64,000 bases of DNA from Pseudolactococcus chungangensis CAU 28 = DSM 22330 (GTDB lineage Bacteria > Bacillota > Bacilli > Lactobacillales > Streptococcaceae): the NCBI RefSeq assembly GCF_002441885.1, contig NZ_JXJT01000001.1, positions 185,187 through 249,186 of the forward strand, read 5' to 3'. Below, one piece after another: positions 55,881-64,000 of the stretch. The stretch's first letter is position 1. Each line of letters opens with the position of its first letter. A program made the translations under genes and the position numbers. The notes under the pieces were generated by a model. The model had not been told where the DNA came from. It searched no databases and worked only from the letters and a program-made list of their open reading frames with translations.

Positions 55881-56168
55881 GTGAAAAATATAACAGCAGA
55901 AGAACTTAAAACTAAGCTTTCGGATAATATTCGAGTGATTGATGTGCGTGAAGGTTACGAATACAGTAATGGACATGTTCCAGGTGCGATTAATATCCCG
56001 ATGAGTGAAATAGAAGGGCGCGTAAGCGAAATAAAAGAAGGAGACTACATTATTTGTCAATCTGGTGCGCGTTCAACAAATGTCTGTCAATGGCTTGAAA
56101 TGCAAGGGTTAACTATCACTAATGTTCAAGGCGGAACATCATCATTCAGAGGAGTGTTAGAATATTAA
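55881..56168 (+). CDS. Single-domain rhodanese (1)
   Basis: This 95-residue sulfurtransferase moves sulfane sulfur between persulfides. The active-site loop is CQSGARS, with Cys59. DVREGYEYSNGHVPGAINIP (about 19-38) is the rhodanese fold signature. The start is GTG at 55881, with the Shine-Dalgarno ggagg at 7 nt. It overlaps the next rhodanese (TAATG). It is the first gene of the CstR-controlled operon. Confidence 0.9.
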   Translation: MKNITAEELKTKLSDNIRVIDVREGYEYSNGHVPGAINIPMSEIEGRVSEIKEGDYIICQSGARSTNVCQWLEMQGLTITNVQGGTSSFRGVLEY

Positions 56169-56479
56169 TGTTTAATTGGTTTAAGAAAATAGATGCTATC
56201 TCAACTTCTGATTTGTCTGTAGCTTTGAAAACTAAAAAGATGCAGTTGATTGATGTACGAGAAACAAGCGAGTATGCTTCTGGACATATCAAAGGCTCTA
56301 GAAACATTCCTTTAGGTCAGATTAGCTCATTTACAGCCCCTAAAGGGGTGAGAGTTGCAGTGATTTGTCAGTCTGGTATGCGATCTCGTCGAGCTTATAA
56401 AATTTTGAAAAAAAAGGGGTTGGATGTTGTAAATGTAAATGGTGGCATGATGGCATGGAAGGGAAAAATGGTAAACTAA
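56168..56479 (+). CDS. Single-domain rhodanese (2), membrane-near type
   Basis: This 103-residue protein has the rhodanese pattern DVRETSEYASGHIKGSRNIPL (about 28-48) and the active loop CQSGMRS, with Cys67. The N-terminal MFNWFKKI segment is hydrophobic and basic, and could make brief membrane contact, but no full helix is seen. Immediately after rhodanese 1 (1-nt overlap) and before the flavoprotein (0 nt), so all are co-translated. Confidence 0.9.
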   Translation: MFNWFKKIDAISTSDLSVALKTKKMQLIDVRETSEYASGHIKGSRNIPLGQISSFTAPKGVRVAVICQSGMRSRRAYKILKKKGLDVVNVNGGMMAWKGKMVN

Positions 56480-58141
56480 ATGACAAAGAGATTTTTGATT
56501 ATCGGTGGAGTTGCCGGTGGGATGTCTGCAGCAACCCGTTTGCGTCGATTAAATGAAGATGCTGAAATAATTGTATTTGAGAAAGGGCCTTATGTCTCAT
56601 TTGCAAACTGTGGTTTGCCTTATTATGTAAGCGGAGAAATAAAAGAGCGTGAAGGACTCATAGTTCAATCGGCTACCGCCTTGAAAAAACGATTTAACAT
56701 TGATGTTCGTGAAAAATCTGAAGTTGTAAAAATTGATAGCGAAACAAAAACGGTGACAGTCCTTTCAGAAGGAGAAGAATACATCGAAAGCTATGACAAA
56801 TTAATTTTATCTCCTGGAGCAAGACCATTTTTGCCCGATATTATTGGTTTGAATGACTCTGAAAACATTTTTACGTTACGCAATATTCCTGATGTTGATA
56901 GGATTGTTGAGTTCATAAAGATGAATAATCCTAAAAGTGCGACAATTATTGGGGCAGGCTTTATAGGCCTTGAAATGGCTGAAAATCTAGCAAATCGTGG
57001 ATTACAAGTAACAATTGTAGAAAAAGCTCCTCATGTCTTACCACCGATTGATGCTGAGATGGCAGCTTTTGTCAATGAAGAACTTACAAAAAATAGTGTT
57101 AAGGTTTTGACGAATGCAGAAGCTGTTAAATTTTCGGGTAATGAGATTTTACTTGATAGCGGTGAAGTGATAGTATCAGATTTAACAATCCTATCAGTAG
57201 GTATTAAGCCCGAAACATCGCTTGCAAAACTTGCTGGTATTAAACTCGGGTTCCGAGATGGTATTGTTGTTGATGAACAATACGAAACTTCTATCAAAGA
57301 TATTTATGCAGTTGGAGATGCAATTGTTGTAAAAAATCAAATTGGTCAAGATTCATTAATCTCACTTGCTAGTCCAGCAAATCGTCAAGGAAGACAAGTA
57401 GCTGATATTATTTCGGGATTATCATCTAAAAATAAAGGTTCACAAGGTACAGCAATCGTACGTGTATTTAATTTACAGGCTGCAAGTACAGGCTTGTCGG
57501 AGCGTCAAGTTCAATTATCAAATTTAACTTATAAAGCAATTCATATTACTGCGAATGATCATGCAGGGTATTATCCAGGGGCGAGTGCAATTACATTGAA
57601 ACTCATATTTAACCCTGATAATGGCGAAATATATGGTGCACAAGCAGTTGGTCAAAAAGGTATTGACAAGCGCATAGACATTCTTTCAACTGCGATAAAA
57701 GCAGGATTGACAATCTTTGATTTACCTGAATTAGAGTTCACTTATGCACCACCATTTGGTTCAGCTAAAGATCCTGTCAATATGGTTGGCTATGCTGCAA
57801 TGAATATTGCGCTTGGGCAATCATCCAACATTCAATGGCATGAGCTTGCAAAAGAATTGCTTCAAGGAAAAATATTACTTGATGTTAGAAACCCTGATGA
57901 GATAGCAAGAGGGAAATTTGTCCATTCAGTAAATATTCCTCTTGATGAATTACGTTCAAGACTAGGGGAACTTGATAAAACAAAATCCTATATTGTGAGT
58001 TGCCAATCAGGATTGCGAAGCTACAATGCAGAACGAATTATGAAGCAAGAAGGCTTTGATGTAAAAAATCTTGATGGTGCTTACGGTCTATACAGCAAAG
58101 CCACACAAGAGATGATAGAAAAACCAACACAAAAAAATTAA
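56480..58141 (+). CDS. CoA persulfide/disulfide reductase with C-terminal rhodanese domain
   Basis: This 553-residue FAD-dependent pyridine nucleotide-disulfide oxidoreductase has the FAD motif IIGGVAGGMSAATRLRRL (about 7-24). The redox-active single Cys44 lies in SFANCGLPYYVSG, the NAD(P)H-binding motif IIGAGFIGLEMAENL is about 154-168, and the dimerisation domain follows. A rhodanese domain sits at about 462-545, with CQSGLRS (Cys508). It reduces CoA persulfide or CoA disulfide at the expense of NAD(P)H. Adjacent to both rhodaneses and to a longer paralogue. Confidence 0.9.
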   Translation: MTKRFLIIGGVAGGMSAATRLRRLNEDAEIIVFEKGPYVSFANCGLPYYVSGEIKEREGLIVQSATALKKRFNIDVREKSEVVKIDSETKTVTVLSEGEEYIESYDKLILSPGARPFLPDIIGLNDSENIFTLRNIPDVDRIVEFIKMNNPKSATIIGAGFIGLEMAENLANRGLQVTIVEKAPHVLPPIDAEMAAFVNEELTKNSVKVLTNAEAVKFSGNEILLDSGEVIVSDLTILSVGIKPETSLAKLAGIKLGFRDGIVVDEQYETSIKDIYAVGDAIVVKNQIGQDSLISLASPANRQGRQVADIISGLSSKNKGSQGTAIVRVFNLQAASTGLSERQVQLSNLTYKAIHITANDHAGYYPGASAITLKLIFNPDNGEIYGAQAVGQKGIDKRIDILSTAIKAGLTIFDLPELEFTYAPPFGSAKDPVNMVGYAAMNIALGQSSNIQWHELAKELLQGKILLDVRNPDEIARGKFVHSVNIPLDELRSRLGELDKTKSYIVSCQSGLRSYNAERIMKQEGFDVKNLDGAYGLYSKATQEMIEKPTQKN

Positions 58142-58167
58142 AAATAACTAAATAGGAAAGTTAAAAA

Positions 58168-60630
58168 ATGTCTAAAAAAATTGTAATTATTGGTGGTGTT
58201 GCTGGTGGTGCTACTGCTGCAACCCGTTTACGTCGATTATCAGAAGAAGACGAGATAGTTCTCTTTGAAAAAGGACCATATATTTCTTTCGCTAATTGTG
58301 GTTTGCCTTATCATGTTGGGAAAGTTATTAAAGAACGAGAGGATTTATTGCTTCAAACACCAGAAGGGATGAGTGCACAGTATAACCTTGATATTCGAGT
58401 ACTCAGTGAAGTGTTAGAAGTTCATCCTGAGGATCATAAAGTAATTGTTAAAAATCAGGAAACTGGCGAGACTTATGAAGAAAACTTTGATAAATTAATT
58501 ATATCAACAGGTGCAAAAGCAATTATACCTCAGATTCCAGGTCTTTCTAATGCAAAGAATGTGTTCACTTTGCGAAATATTCCGGATATGGATAAGATTA
58601 AAGCACATATATCTAAATTTAATATTAAAACTGCAACCGTTATTGGGGGTGGTTTTATTGGTCTTGAGATGATGGAGAATCTTGTTGAACTTGGACTTAA
58701 TGTTCAACTTGTGGAAATGTCACCACAAGTCATGCCTAATATTGATATAGAACTTGCTCAAATGCTCCATAGTCAGATTAATATGCATGGTGTAAAACTC
58801 CTTCTTAACAATGGGTTAAAGTCTTTTCATGATAATGGCATGAAAATTGAACTCAATGATGGACAAATATTAGATACCGATATGACGATTTTATCAATCG
58901 GTGTAGTTCCCGAAAATTCACTTGCAAAAGATGCCAATATTGAGCTTGGTTTTAAAGGGGCTATCAAAGTTGACCGGCAAATGAGAACAAATTACGCTGA
59001 TATATATGCTATTGGTGATGTGATTGAAGTTGAAGATGCGGTTTCTGGCCTTCCTACCAATATTCCACTAGCATGGCCTGCAAACCGTCAAGGGCGTTTG
59101 GTAGCAGATGTCATCAACGGAATGGAAGCTGAATATACAGGAACGCAAGGGACTTCTGTTGCAAAAGTTTTTGAGCTCACAGTAGCGGGAACAGGCAATT
59201 CAGAGCGTTTACTCAAGAGTCAAGGGATTGAGTATGAAGTAATTCATATTCATCCAAATTCACACGCAGGATATTACCCAGGTGCTTCTCCCATAGCACT
59301 GAAGCTCTTGTTTGGAAGAAAAGATGGTAAGATTTTTGGGGCTCAAGCTGTCGGGGTAGAAGGCGTTGAAAAGCGTATTGATGTAATAGCGACTGCGATG
59401 AAATTTGGCGCGAAAGCACCAGATTTAGCAAAAATTGAATTATCTTATGCACCTCCTTATTCATCCGCCAAAGATCCGGTCAATATGTTAGGGTATACAG
59501 CGGATAATATGATGCGTGAGAAAGTCTCAACTTTTCAATGGTCAGAAATTTCGGATTTGAAAGCAGCTGGTGCATATTTCCTTGATGTGCGGGAAGATTT
59601 TGAGTTAGCGACTGGCTTGATTGAAGGTGGCATTCAAATACCATTGAACCAACTTCGAGATCGTCTCAACGAATTGCCAAAAGATCAAACGATATATGTG
59701 TATTGTCAAGTCGGGGCACGTGGCTACAATGCAGCAAGAATTCTTATGCAAGAAGGATTTGAAGTGAAAAATCTTGATGGTGGATATAAAACTTATAAAA
59801 ATAGTAAATATCAACTTCGGAATATTACATTCAAGTCTGAAAATCTTGATAAGCCAAAAACTTCGCAAACTTTTAATGGTGAAGATATAGAACTTGATGC
59901 TTGCGGTCTCCAGTGTCCAGGCCCAATATTAAAGGTCAAAGAAAATATCGACAAAATGGAATTAGGTCAACGTTTGAATATTAAGGCGAGTGACTTTGGT
60001 TTCGCTGCGGATATTGAAAATTGGGCAAAAGCAACAGGTAATACAGTTATCAAAAACGAAATTGAAAGCAATAAAATTGTTGCAACTGTTTTAAAGGGAA
60101 AAGAAAATCCCGATGAAGTCTTAAAGGCATTATCAAAGATATCTGAAGGTACACTGACCACGACTCCAAAAGGAGCAACAATTGTTCTTTTTTCTGGTGA
60201 TCTCGATAAGGCACTTGCTAGTATGATTATTGCAACAGGTGCAGCTTCATTTGGTAAAGAGGTAACCATTTTTTGCACTTTCTGGGGCTTAAATTTGCTT
60301 AAAAAGAATGTCAAAATTAAGAAAAAAGGTATAGCAAAGCTTTTTGATATAATGTTGCCGAGCCAAGCTAATCAAATGCCGATTTCTAAAATGAACATGG
60401 CAGGCATGGGCTCTGCGATGATTAAAGAAGTGATGAAACAAAAAAATGTTGATGCTTTACCTATCATGATTGAAAAAGCTCATCAATTGGGAGTAAAATT
60501 TGTTGCTTGTACTATGAGCATGGACATTATGGGAATTGATAAAGTAGAACTTTTTGATTGGGTAGAGTATGGCGGTGTTGCAACATTTATTGGAGATAGT
60601 GAAGAAGCTAACATGCAATTATTTATATAA
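58168..60630 (+). CDS. Four-domain sulfur flavoprotein: CoA persulfide reductase-rhodanese-TusA-DsrE-like
   Basis: This 820-residue protein joins four domains. The N-terminal FAD-dependent reductase (about 1-445) has IIGGVAGGATAATRLRRL and SFANCGLPYH with Cys44. A rhodanese domain (about 455-550) has CQVGARGYN with Cys513. A TusA-like sulfur carrier (about 574-645) has CGLQCPGP (Cys579, Cys583). A DsrE/DsrF-like domain (about 655-820) contains CTFWGLN and CTMSMDIMGI, each with a Cys. It belongs to the family of long CoADR fusions and probably relays sulfane sulfur within one chain. The C-terminus ends at ANMQLFI. It follows the shorter paralogue by 26 nt. Confidence 0.9.
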   Translation: MSKKIVIIGGVAGGATAATRLRRLSEEDEIVLFEKGPYISFANCGLPYHVGKVIKEREDLLLQTPEGMSAQYNLDIRVLSEVLEVHPEDHKVIVKNQETGETYEENFDKLIISTGAKAIIPQIPGLSNAKNVFTLRNIPDMDKIKAHISKFNIKTATVIGGGFIGLEMMENLVELGLNVQLVEMSPQVMPNIDIELAQMLHSQINMHGVKLLLNNGLKSFHDNGMKIELNDGQILDTDMTILSIGVVPENSLAKDANIELGFKGAIKVDRQMRTNYADIYAIGDVIEVEDAVSGLPTNIPLAWPANRQGRLVADVINGMEAEYTGTQGTSVAKVFELTVAGTGNSERLLKSQGIEYEVIHIHPNSHAGYYPGASPIALKLLFGRKDGKIFGAQAVGVEGVEKRIDVIATAMKFGAKAPDLAKIELSYAPPYSSAKDPVNMLGYTADNMMREKVSTFQWSEISDLKAAGAYFLDVREDFELATGLIEGGIQIPLNQLRDRLNELPKDQTIYVYCQVGARGYNAARILMQEGFEVKNLDGGYKTYKNSKYQLRNITFKSENLDKPKTSQTFNGEDIELDACGLQCPGPILKVKENIDKMELGQRLNIKASDFGFAADIENWAKATGNTVIKNEIESNKIVATVLKGKENPDEVLKALSKISEGTLTTTPKGATIVLFSGDLDKALASMIIATGAASFGKEVTIFCTFWGLNLLKKNVKIKKKGIAKLFDIMLPSQANQMPISKMNMAGMGSAMIKEVMKQKNVDALPIMIEKAHQLGVKFVACTMSMDIMGIDKVELFDWVEYGGVATFIGDSEEANMQLFI

Positions 60631-60692
60631 ATAATTGTATATCGGCGATAATACTTTCACATCTTGCAAGGACTTGTTGGGGAGTTGTCTGA

Positions 60693-60724
60693 ATCTACGG
60701 TTAAATTGCAAACTAACCGTAGAT
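60693..60724 (+). terminator. Strong hairpin between the sulfur operon and cstR
   Basis: ATCTACGGTTA and TAACCGTAGAT form a perfect 11-bp stem around a 10-nt loop. No T-run follows, so it is not a standard terminator; it may protect the message or be the end of an element. It lies 62 nt after the flavoprotein stop. Confidence 0.5.
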
Positions 60725-60872
60725 GAAAATTTCAATACACCATTTGCTTTTAATATTGAAGGTATGTCAACCTGACGAGTCAAGAAATTGGAAAAGAAGT
60801 GAAAAATAGAAGAATTGCAACCAAATGCTCAATTCAAGAGATTATTGTTGAGTTTGGAAGTTAAGAAGAGTG

Positions 60873-60878
60873 TATAAT
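60873..60878 (+). promoter_or_regulatory. -10 box of cstR, leaderless arrangement
   Basis: TATAAT is followed by 6 nt and the ATG. No Shine-Dalgarno is present before the start. Confidence 0.6.
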
Positions 60879-60884
60879 TTTTAT

Positions 60885-61136
60885 ATGAATAGTTATAATA
60901 ACAAAATGGAAAATCGAATTAAGCGTGCTACAGGTCAACTTCAAGGTATCTTGCGGATGATGGAGGAAGATAGGGAGTGTGTTGATGTTATTACACAGCT
61001 TTCTGCTGTTCGTTCAAGTCTTGATAGTTTGATTGGAGTCATTGTTGCAGAGAATCTTAAGTCTTGTTTACTCGATGACTCGTCTGATAAGGACATTAAA
61101 ATAGAACAAGCAATTAAAATGATTATCAAGAAATGA
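60885..61136 (+). CDS. cstR: CstR-type persulfide-sensing repressor (CsoR family)
   Basis: This 83-residue, all-helical protein has the CsoR/CstR fold: NRIKRATGQLQGILRMMEEDRECVDVITQLSAVRSSL. The reactive cysteines are Cys32 (DRECVDV) and Cys61 (ENLKSCLL), 29 apart as in staphylococcal CstR. The His that completes the copper site of true CsoR is replaced by Asn, so it should sense reactive sulfur, not Cu(I). The ATG at 60885 is used (a GTG further up extends it by 5 residues). An operator of matching type lies before the sulfur operon. Confidence 0.85.
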   Translation: MNSYNNKMENRIKRATGQLQGILRMMEEDRECVDVITQLSAVRSSLDSLIGVIVAENLKSCLLDDSSDKDIKIEQAIKMIIKK

Positions 61137-61222
61137 TCTATAGGTGATAGATTAATTTGAACAATGCTATGACTAATACACATAAAATATAGTATTAGAA
61201 CCCATATTTCATATAAGATGAT

Positions 61223-61264
61223 AAAAAAGAATTTCGGGATAAACTATGCTCGAAATTCTTTTTT
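61223..61264. terminator. Bidirectional terminator between cstR and ktrA
   Basis: AAAAAAGAATTTCG pairs with CGAAATTCTTTTTT; T-runs on both strands. Confidence 0.8.
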
Positions 61265-61286
61265 ATGTATGCCATATTTTAATAAA

Positions 61287-61328
61287 ACTCCCCATATTTT
61301 GGATATTTAGTCCAAGTTATGGGGAGTA
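61287..61328. terminator. Second hairpin between cstR and ktrA
   Basis: ACTCCCCATA and TATGGGGAGT form a perfect 10-bp stem around a 22-nt loop. On the minus strand TTTT follows. Confidence 0.6.
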
Positions 61329-61333
61329 CTACT

Positions 61334-61358
61334 AAGACAAGATAATTTCTTGTCTTTT
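61334..61358 (+). terminator. Third hairpin between cstR and ktrA
   Basis: AAGACAAG-ataattt-CTTGTCTT with T5 on the plus strand. Confidence 0.6.
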
Positions 61359-61393
61359 TATGTTAGATTAGATGAAAATATTGTTTCAAATAT

Positions 61394-62065
61394 TTATTTG
61401 AGATAACCAAGGTAATCAAATTTTTCGAAAGTATGGTCATTAGCAATACCAACTAAAATGATATTAGGAGGTAGAGGGGTATTAGGGTCAACATTAAGTT
61501 TTAAATGACCTCCTTTATGGAGTCTTGTGCCGATAATATTTAGTTCATATTTTTGACGGATACTCAATTCTGCTAAATTTTTCCCTACCCAAGATTCGGG
61601 GATCTTAAAATTAATGATAGAAACATGATTTTCTAAATAGATGATATTTTCGATATGATGTTTAAGTATATTTGATGCAACTTTTTTTCCAGAATCTCTT
61701 TCAGGAGAAATGACATCCGTTGCACCAATGCCATACAATACTTCTTCATAAATTTTGTTCTTGGCTTTGGCTATAATTATAGGAATTCCAATTTTTTTAC
61801 AATTAAGAATCGCAAGAACAGAAGACTCCAAGTTATTCCCAGTTGCAACAACTACTGTTTCACAATGGTCAAGTCCGACAGCTAACAGAAAATTTTTATC
61901 AGTTATATCTCCGAGTACAGCTTTGGTGACAATATTTCCAAATTCATTAACAATATTTTCTTTCATGTCAACGGCAATGACATCTTGATCAAATTGACTA
62001 AGCTGTCTAGCAACAGCACGCCCAAAAATTCCTAGACCTAAAACTCCCACCAATTTTTTTTTCAT
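61394..62065 (-). CDS. Potassium uptake protein TrkA/KtrA family (RCK)
   Basis: This 223-residue cytosolic regulatory ring subunit has a Rossmann RCK_N domain (GLGIFGRAVARQL about 10-22, nucleotide-binding) and an RCK_C domain (about 145-223) that usually binds c-di-AMP or other ligand. It gates the KtrB/TrkH channel encoded just before it on the same strand (12-nt gap). The length is typical. It binds ATP/ADP in relatives, but the ligand here is not shown. Confidence 0.9.
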   Translation of the reverse strand: MKKKLVGVLGLGIFGRAVARQLSQFDQDVIAVDMKENIVNEFGNIVTKAVLGDITDKNFLLAVGLDHCETVVVATGNNLESSVLAILNCKKIGIPIIIAKAKNKIYEEVLYGIGATDVISPERDSGKKVASNILKHHIENIIYLENHVSIINFKIPESWVGKNLAELSIRQKYELNIIGTRLHKGGHLKLNVDPNTPLPPNIILVGIANDHTFEKFDYLGYLK

Positions 62066-62077
62066 ATTAAAATCTCC

Positions 62078-63454
62078 TTATCCGACTAAAATATCAGTTT
62101 CAGCATAATTAATGTTCTTTTCCTTCTTTTGAATCAAACTGAACAGGAATGTTATAGGGCCTACACGACCAATAAACATCAGTAACATAATGATGATCCT
62201 TCCCTGTGTCGACAATTTTGAAGTCAAATCCATTGTAACGCCAACAGTATTCATAGCCGAAATAGTTTCGAAAAGCAAAGAAAAGGGATCTAAGTTAGGT
62301 TCAAAGCTTAACAATAAGGTATAACCAATAACAAGAATAGTAAAGAAGAAAAGCAAGACCGATATGGTTTGTTTAACTGTTTTACTTGCAATAACACGGT
62401 GACTAAAAGTTACCAATGATTGCCCAACGAGTTCCGATTTTATAAGAAGAAAAGCAATTGCAAAGGTCGTTACTTTAATTCCGCCAGCAGTTCCACCAGG
62501 TCCCCCACCAATAATCATTTGAAACATATAAATGAAATTTGTAGGTGCGAATGTGTCTTTAAATGAAATAGTTGAAAATCCTGCAGTACGCATAGTTACA
62601 GTCTGAAAAAAGCTGACCATTATTTGTTGAGGAAAGGTATAATTACTAATTGTTTTGGGGTTATCTTTCTCTAAGTACCATGTTAATAGTGTACCTAAAA
62701 ATAAAATAATAACTGTTGTTTGCAGTATCAAACGAGTTTGGTTGGATAATTTTTTATAAAAAACACCATGACCTACTGGTTTAGAAAAAAAGAGTCGTTT
62801 TAGATTTGCAATGACATCGTCCCAAACTGCAAAACCAATCCCGCCAAATATTATTAATGCTGAGACTGAAAAATTAATGGTGGGGTTTAAAACAAAAGCA
62901 TTTAAACTTGATGAGCCAAAATTATCAAATCCAGCATTACAAAAAGCAGAAACAGTTAAAAATATACTGTTAAAAATGCCATGTTTTATTCCAAACCGTG
63001 GAATAAAATCAGTCATGATAATAATCCCAAATAGAGACTCAATGATTATCGTTGTTTTATATGCAAAAAATAGATATTCTTTGAGATTTTTACTATCTTT
63101 TCGATTAAGTGCAGATTGTAAGAGGGTATGACCTGCGAAATTCATTTTTTTTTGAAGAGCAAATACACCAAAGGCAATCAAAGTAATTAATCCTAGACCA
63201 CCTATCTGCATCAAAATAATTGAAATAGTTTGACCGATGCCGTTGTAAATTTCTGAAATTGGTGCAATTGAAAGCCCTGTTACACAAACCATAGAAATGA
63301 CATTAAAAAGATTATCAAGATAGGTAGTATGATAGTTATTTTGATATTGGGAAATGGGCAAAGATAAAAGAACGCTTCCAATCAGGATGACTAAAGCAAA
63401 ACTGAAAGTTATCTGTCGGGTAATTGACCAAGATTTAATCAAAAAAAATTTCAC
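62078..63454 (-). CDS. Potassium uptake channel TrkH/KtrB family
   Basis: This 458-residue integral membrane protein has the four-repeat (M1-P-M2) channel plan with about ten hydrophobic segments. Selectivity-filter-like loops can be seen (VCVTGLS, TVSAFCNAGFDNFG, TVTMRTAGFS, SAMNTVGVTMD). It takes up K+ (or Na+-coupled K+) and is gated by the RCK protein downstream. GTG start at 63454, with GGAGGAG 1-8 nt upstream. The pair is monocistronic in orientation with a 12-nt gap. Confidence 0.9.
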   Translation of the reverse strand: MKFFLIKSWSITRQITFSFALVILIGSVLLSLPISQYQNNYHTTYLDNLFNVISMVCVTGLSIAPISEIYNGIGQTISIILMQIGGLGLITLIAFGVFALQKKMNFAGHTLLQSALNRKDSKNLKEYLFFAYKTTIIIESLFGIIIMTDFIPRFGIKHGIFNSIFLTVSAFCNAGFDNFGSSSLNAFVLNPTINFSVSALIIFGGIGFAVWDDVIANLKRLFFSKPVGHGVFYKKLSNQTRLILQTTVIILFLGTLLTWYLEKDNPKTISNYTFPQQIMVSFFQTVTMRTAGFSTISFKDTFAPTNFIYMFQMIIGGGPGGTAGGIKVTTFAIAFLLIKSELVGQSLVTFSHRVIASKTVKQTISVLLFFFTILVIGYTLLLSFEPNLDPFSLLFETISAMNTVGVTMDLTSKLSTQGRIIIMLLMFIGRVGPITFLFSLIQKKEKNINYAETDILVG

Positions 63455-64000
63455 ATCTCCTCCTTAAGACATCAGTATAATCATGCAAATTGAATTTATA
63501 TATTGAGTAACTTCCTAGTGATTTTTTTGAACACATCATTGATATAAATGTAACGATTGTTTTTATTAATAGATAGTCCGTTGATACACTGAAAAATAAT
63601 TGAGTATCTTTTATGCTTGTTGGATTAAGATTTCTAACCTAGGTATTTCAAGTATTTCTGGTGATATTCTTTTCTCAAAAAAAGATTTTGAATTAATTTA
63701 ATTATAGCATTTTGTTTTTTAAAAGTGTTATACACAAGTCATGATGGTTACATGATATTCAAATTTTACAAAACTTACCATAAAAATAATCAAGTAAAGT
63801 AAGGTGATAGGTTGAATACAAAATGACAAGTTTAACTTCAGGATAGGAATGCCTATCCTTTTTACTTGGACATTCCTGATGATAGAACGGTGATGGAAGT
63901 GAAAAAATGCCTCCATGTTAGGTTTTGGAGTAATAAATCACTACTTGCATTAATAGATTTTTTTAGATATTATGATTTGTCAAATTAAGTTAGAATAAAA
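63455..64000. other. Right-edge region without a clear gene
   Basis: About 545 nt of A/T-rich DNA upstream of the Trk genes. A perfect hairpin GGATAGG-aatg-CCTATCC with T5 lies at 63841-63863 (plus-strand terminator). A short open stretch from about 63865 on the plus strand (ends TAA near 63987) has no start I can support. No riboswitch was recognised. Confidence 0.45.

Noticed and set aside
60760..60864. Open stretch of about 34 codons before cstR, possibly a remnant of a transposase or regulator
   Set aside because: No start codon with a ribosome binding site, stop codons just upstream, and no motif; could be chance.
63728..63916. A 62-residue ORF on the minus strand at the right edge
   Set aside because: It contains a perfect terminator hairpin inside the frame and looks like random sequence; not called as a gene.
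63455..64000. A c-di-AMP (ydaO) riboswitch before the potassium genes
   Set aside because: None of the conserved blocks of that riboswitch could be seen on the minus strand.

Overview
The window is a chromosomal segment of a low-GC Firmicute of the family Streptococcaceae, most likely a Lactococcus (or a close relative such as the piscium/raffinolactis branch). The evidence is the gene order (hflX, rnz, SDR, recJ, apt; ftsA, ftsZ, ylmE, sepF, ylmG, ylmH, divIVA, ileS; ctsR, clpC), the small DUF3272 and DUF3042 proteins, the SMK-type and preQ1-II-type riboswitches, and extended -10 promoters (TGnTATAAT). The species is an inference from protein and synteny memory; no search was run.

Layout. 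1-4.5 kb: the right end of a prophage (baseplate and tail-fibre-like proteins, a membrane/coiled-coil protein, a Dp-1-type holin, a secreted GH25-LysM endolysin). It ends at what looks like a duplicated 3' end of ssrA (tmRNA) plus its terminator, the likely attR. 4.6-12.3 kb: flavodoxin, methionine aminopeptidase, YihY, GtrA, the queuosine-precursor transporter QueT under a preQ1-II riboswitch, glutathione peroxidase, a flavin reductase plus ring-cleaving dioxygenase pair behind a clear operator, and BirA. 12.3-22.6 kb: metK behind a long SMK box, rny, gmk, rpoZ, priA, a NUDIX hydrolase, rlmB, yacP and degV. 22.7-31.9 kb: the division cluster ftsA-ftsZ-ylmE-sepF-ylmG-ylmH-divIVA and ileS behind an Ile T-box. 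32-36.9 kb: envelope-stress proteins (LiaX-like/PspC), hprK-lgt, a DUF948 protein and a YtxH-like protein. 37-48.8 kb: DUF3042, miaA, hflX, an SPFH protein, tRNA-Arg(CCG), rnz, SDR, recJ, apt, rpoE, mltG and greA. 48.9-55.6 kb: a DNA-repair-like pair, an XRE regulator, ctsR-clpC, hpf and eno. 55.7-61.1 kb: a reactive-sulfur-species island (two rhodaneses, two CoA-persulfide-reductase-type flavoproteins, a CstR repressor). 61.4-63.5 kb: a Ktr/Trk potassium uptake pair on the minus strand.

How it works together. Most of the window is core housekeeping. The clearest accessory system is the sulfur island. A promoter (TTGCAA, 17 nt, TATAAT) has the perfect dyad ATACCC-TTAT-GGGTAT in its spacer, and a CstR-type repressor with the two persulfide-sensing cysteines is encoded at the far end. 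The enzymes between them would take sulfane sulfur from CoA persulfide through rhodanese, TusA-like and DsrE-like domains. A remnant of a VOC-family gene just after eno suggests that the island replaced an older locus.

Three cross-cutting patterns are the most novel observations. (1) A structured 5' leader element is tandemly duplicated upstream of hprK and recurs upstream of the ytxH-like gene and ctsR, always in the sense orientation just before the Shine-Dalgarno. (2) Four genes (gtrA, gpo, rlmB, cstR) have a -10 box exactly 6 nt before the ATG and no ribosome binding site, which predicts leaderless mRNAs; DUF3272 is a fifth, looser case. (3) greA has no ribosome binding site of its own and is preceded at 3 nt by a 23-codon leader ORF with a Ser/Thr-rich end.
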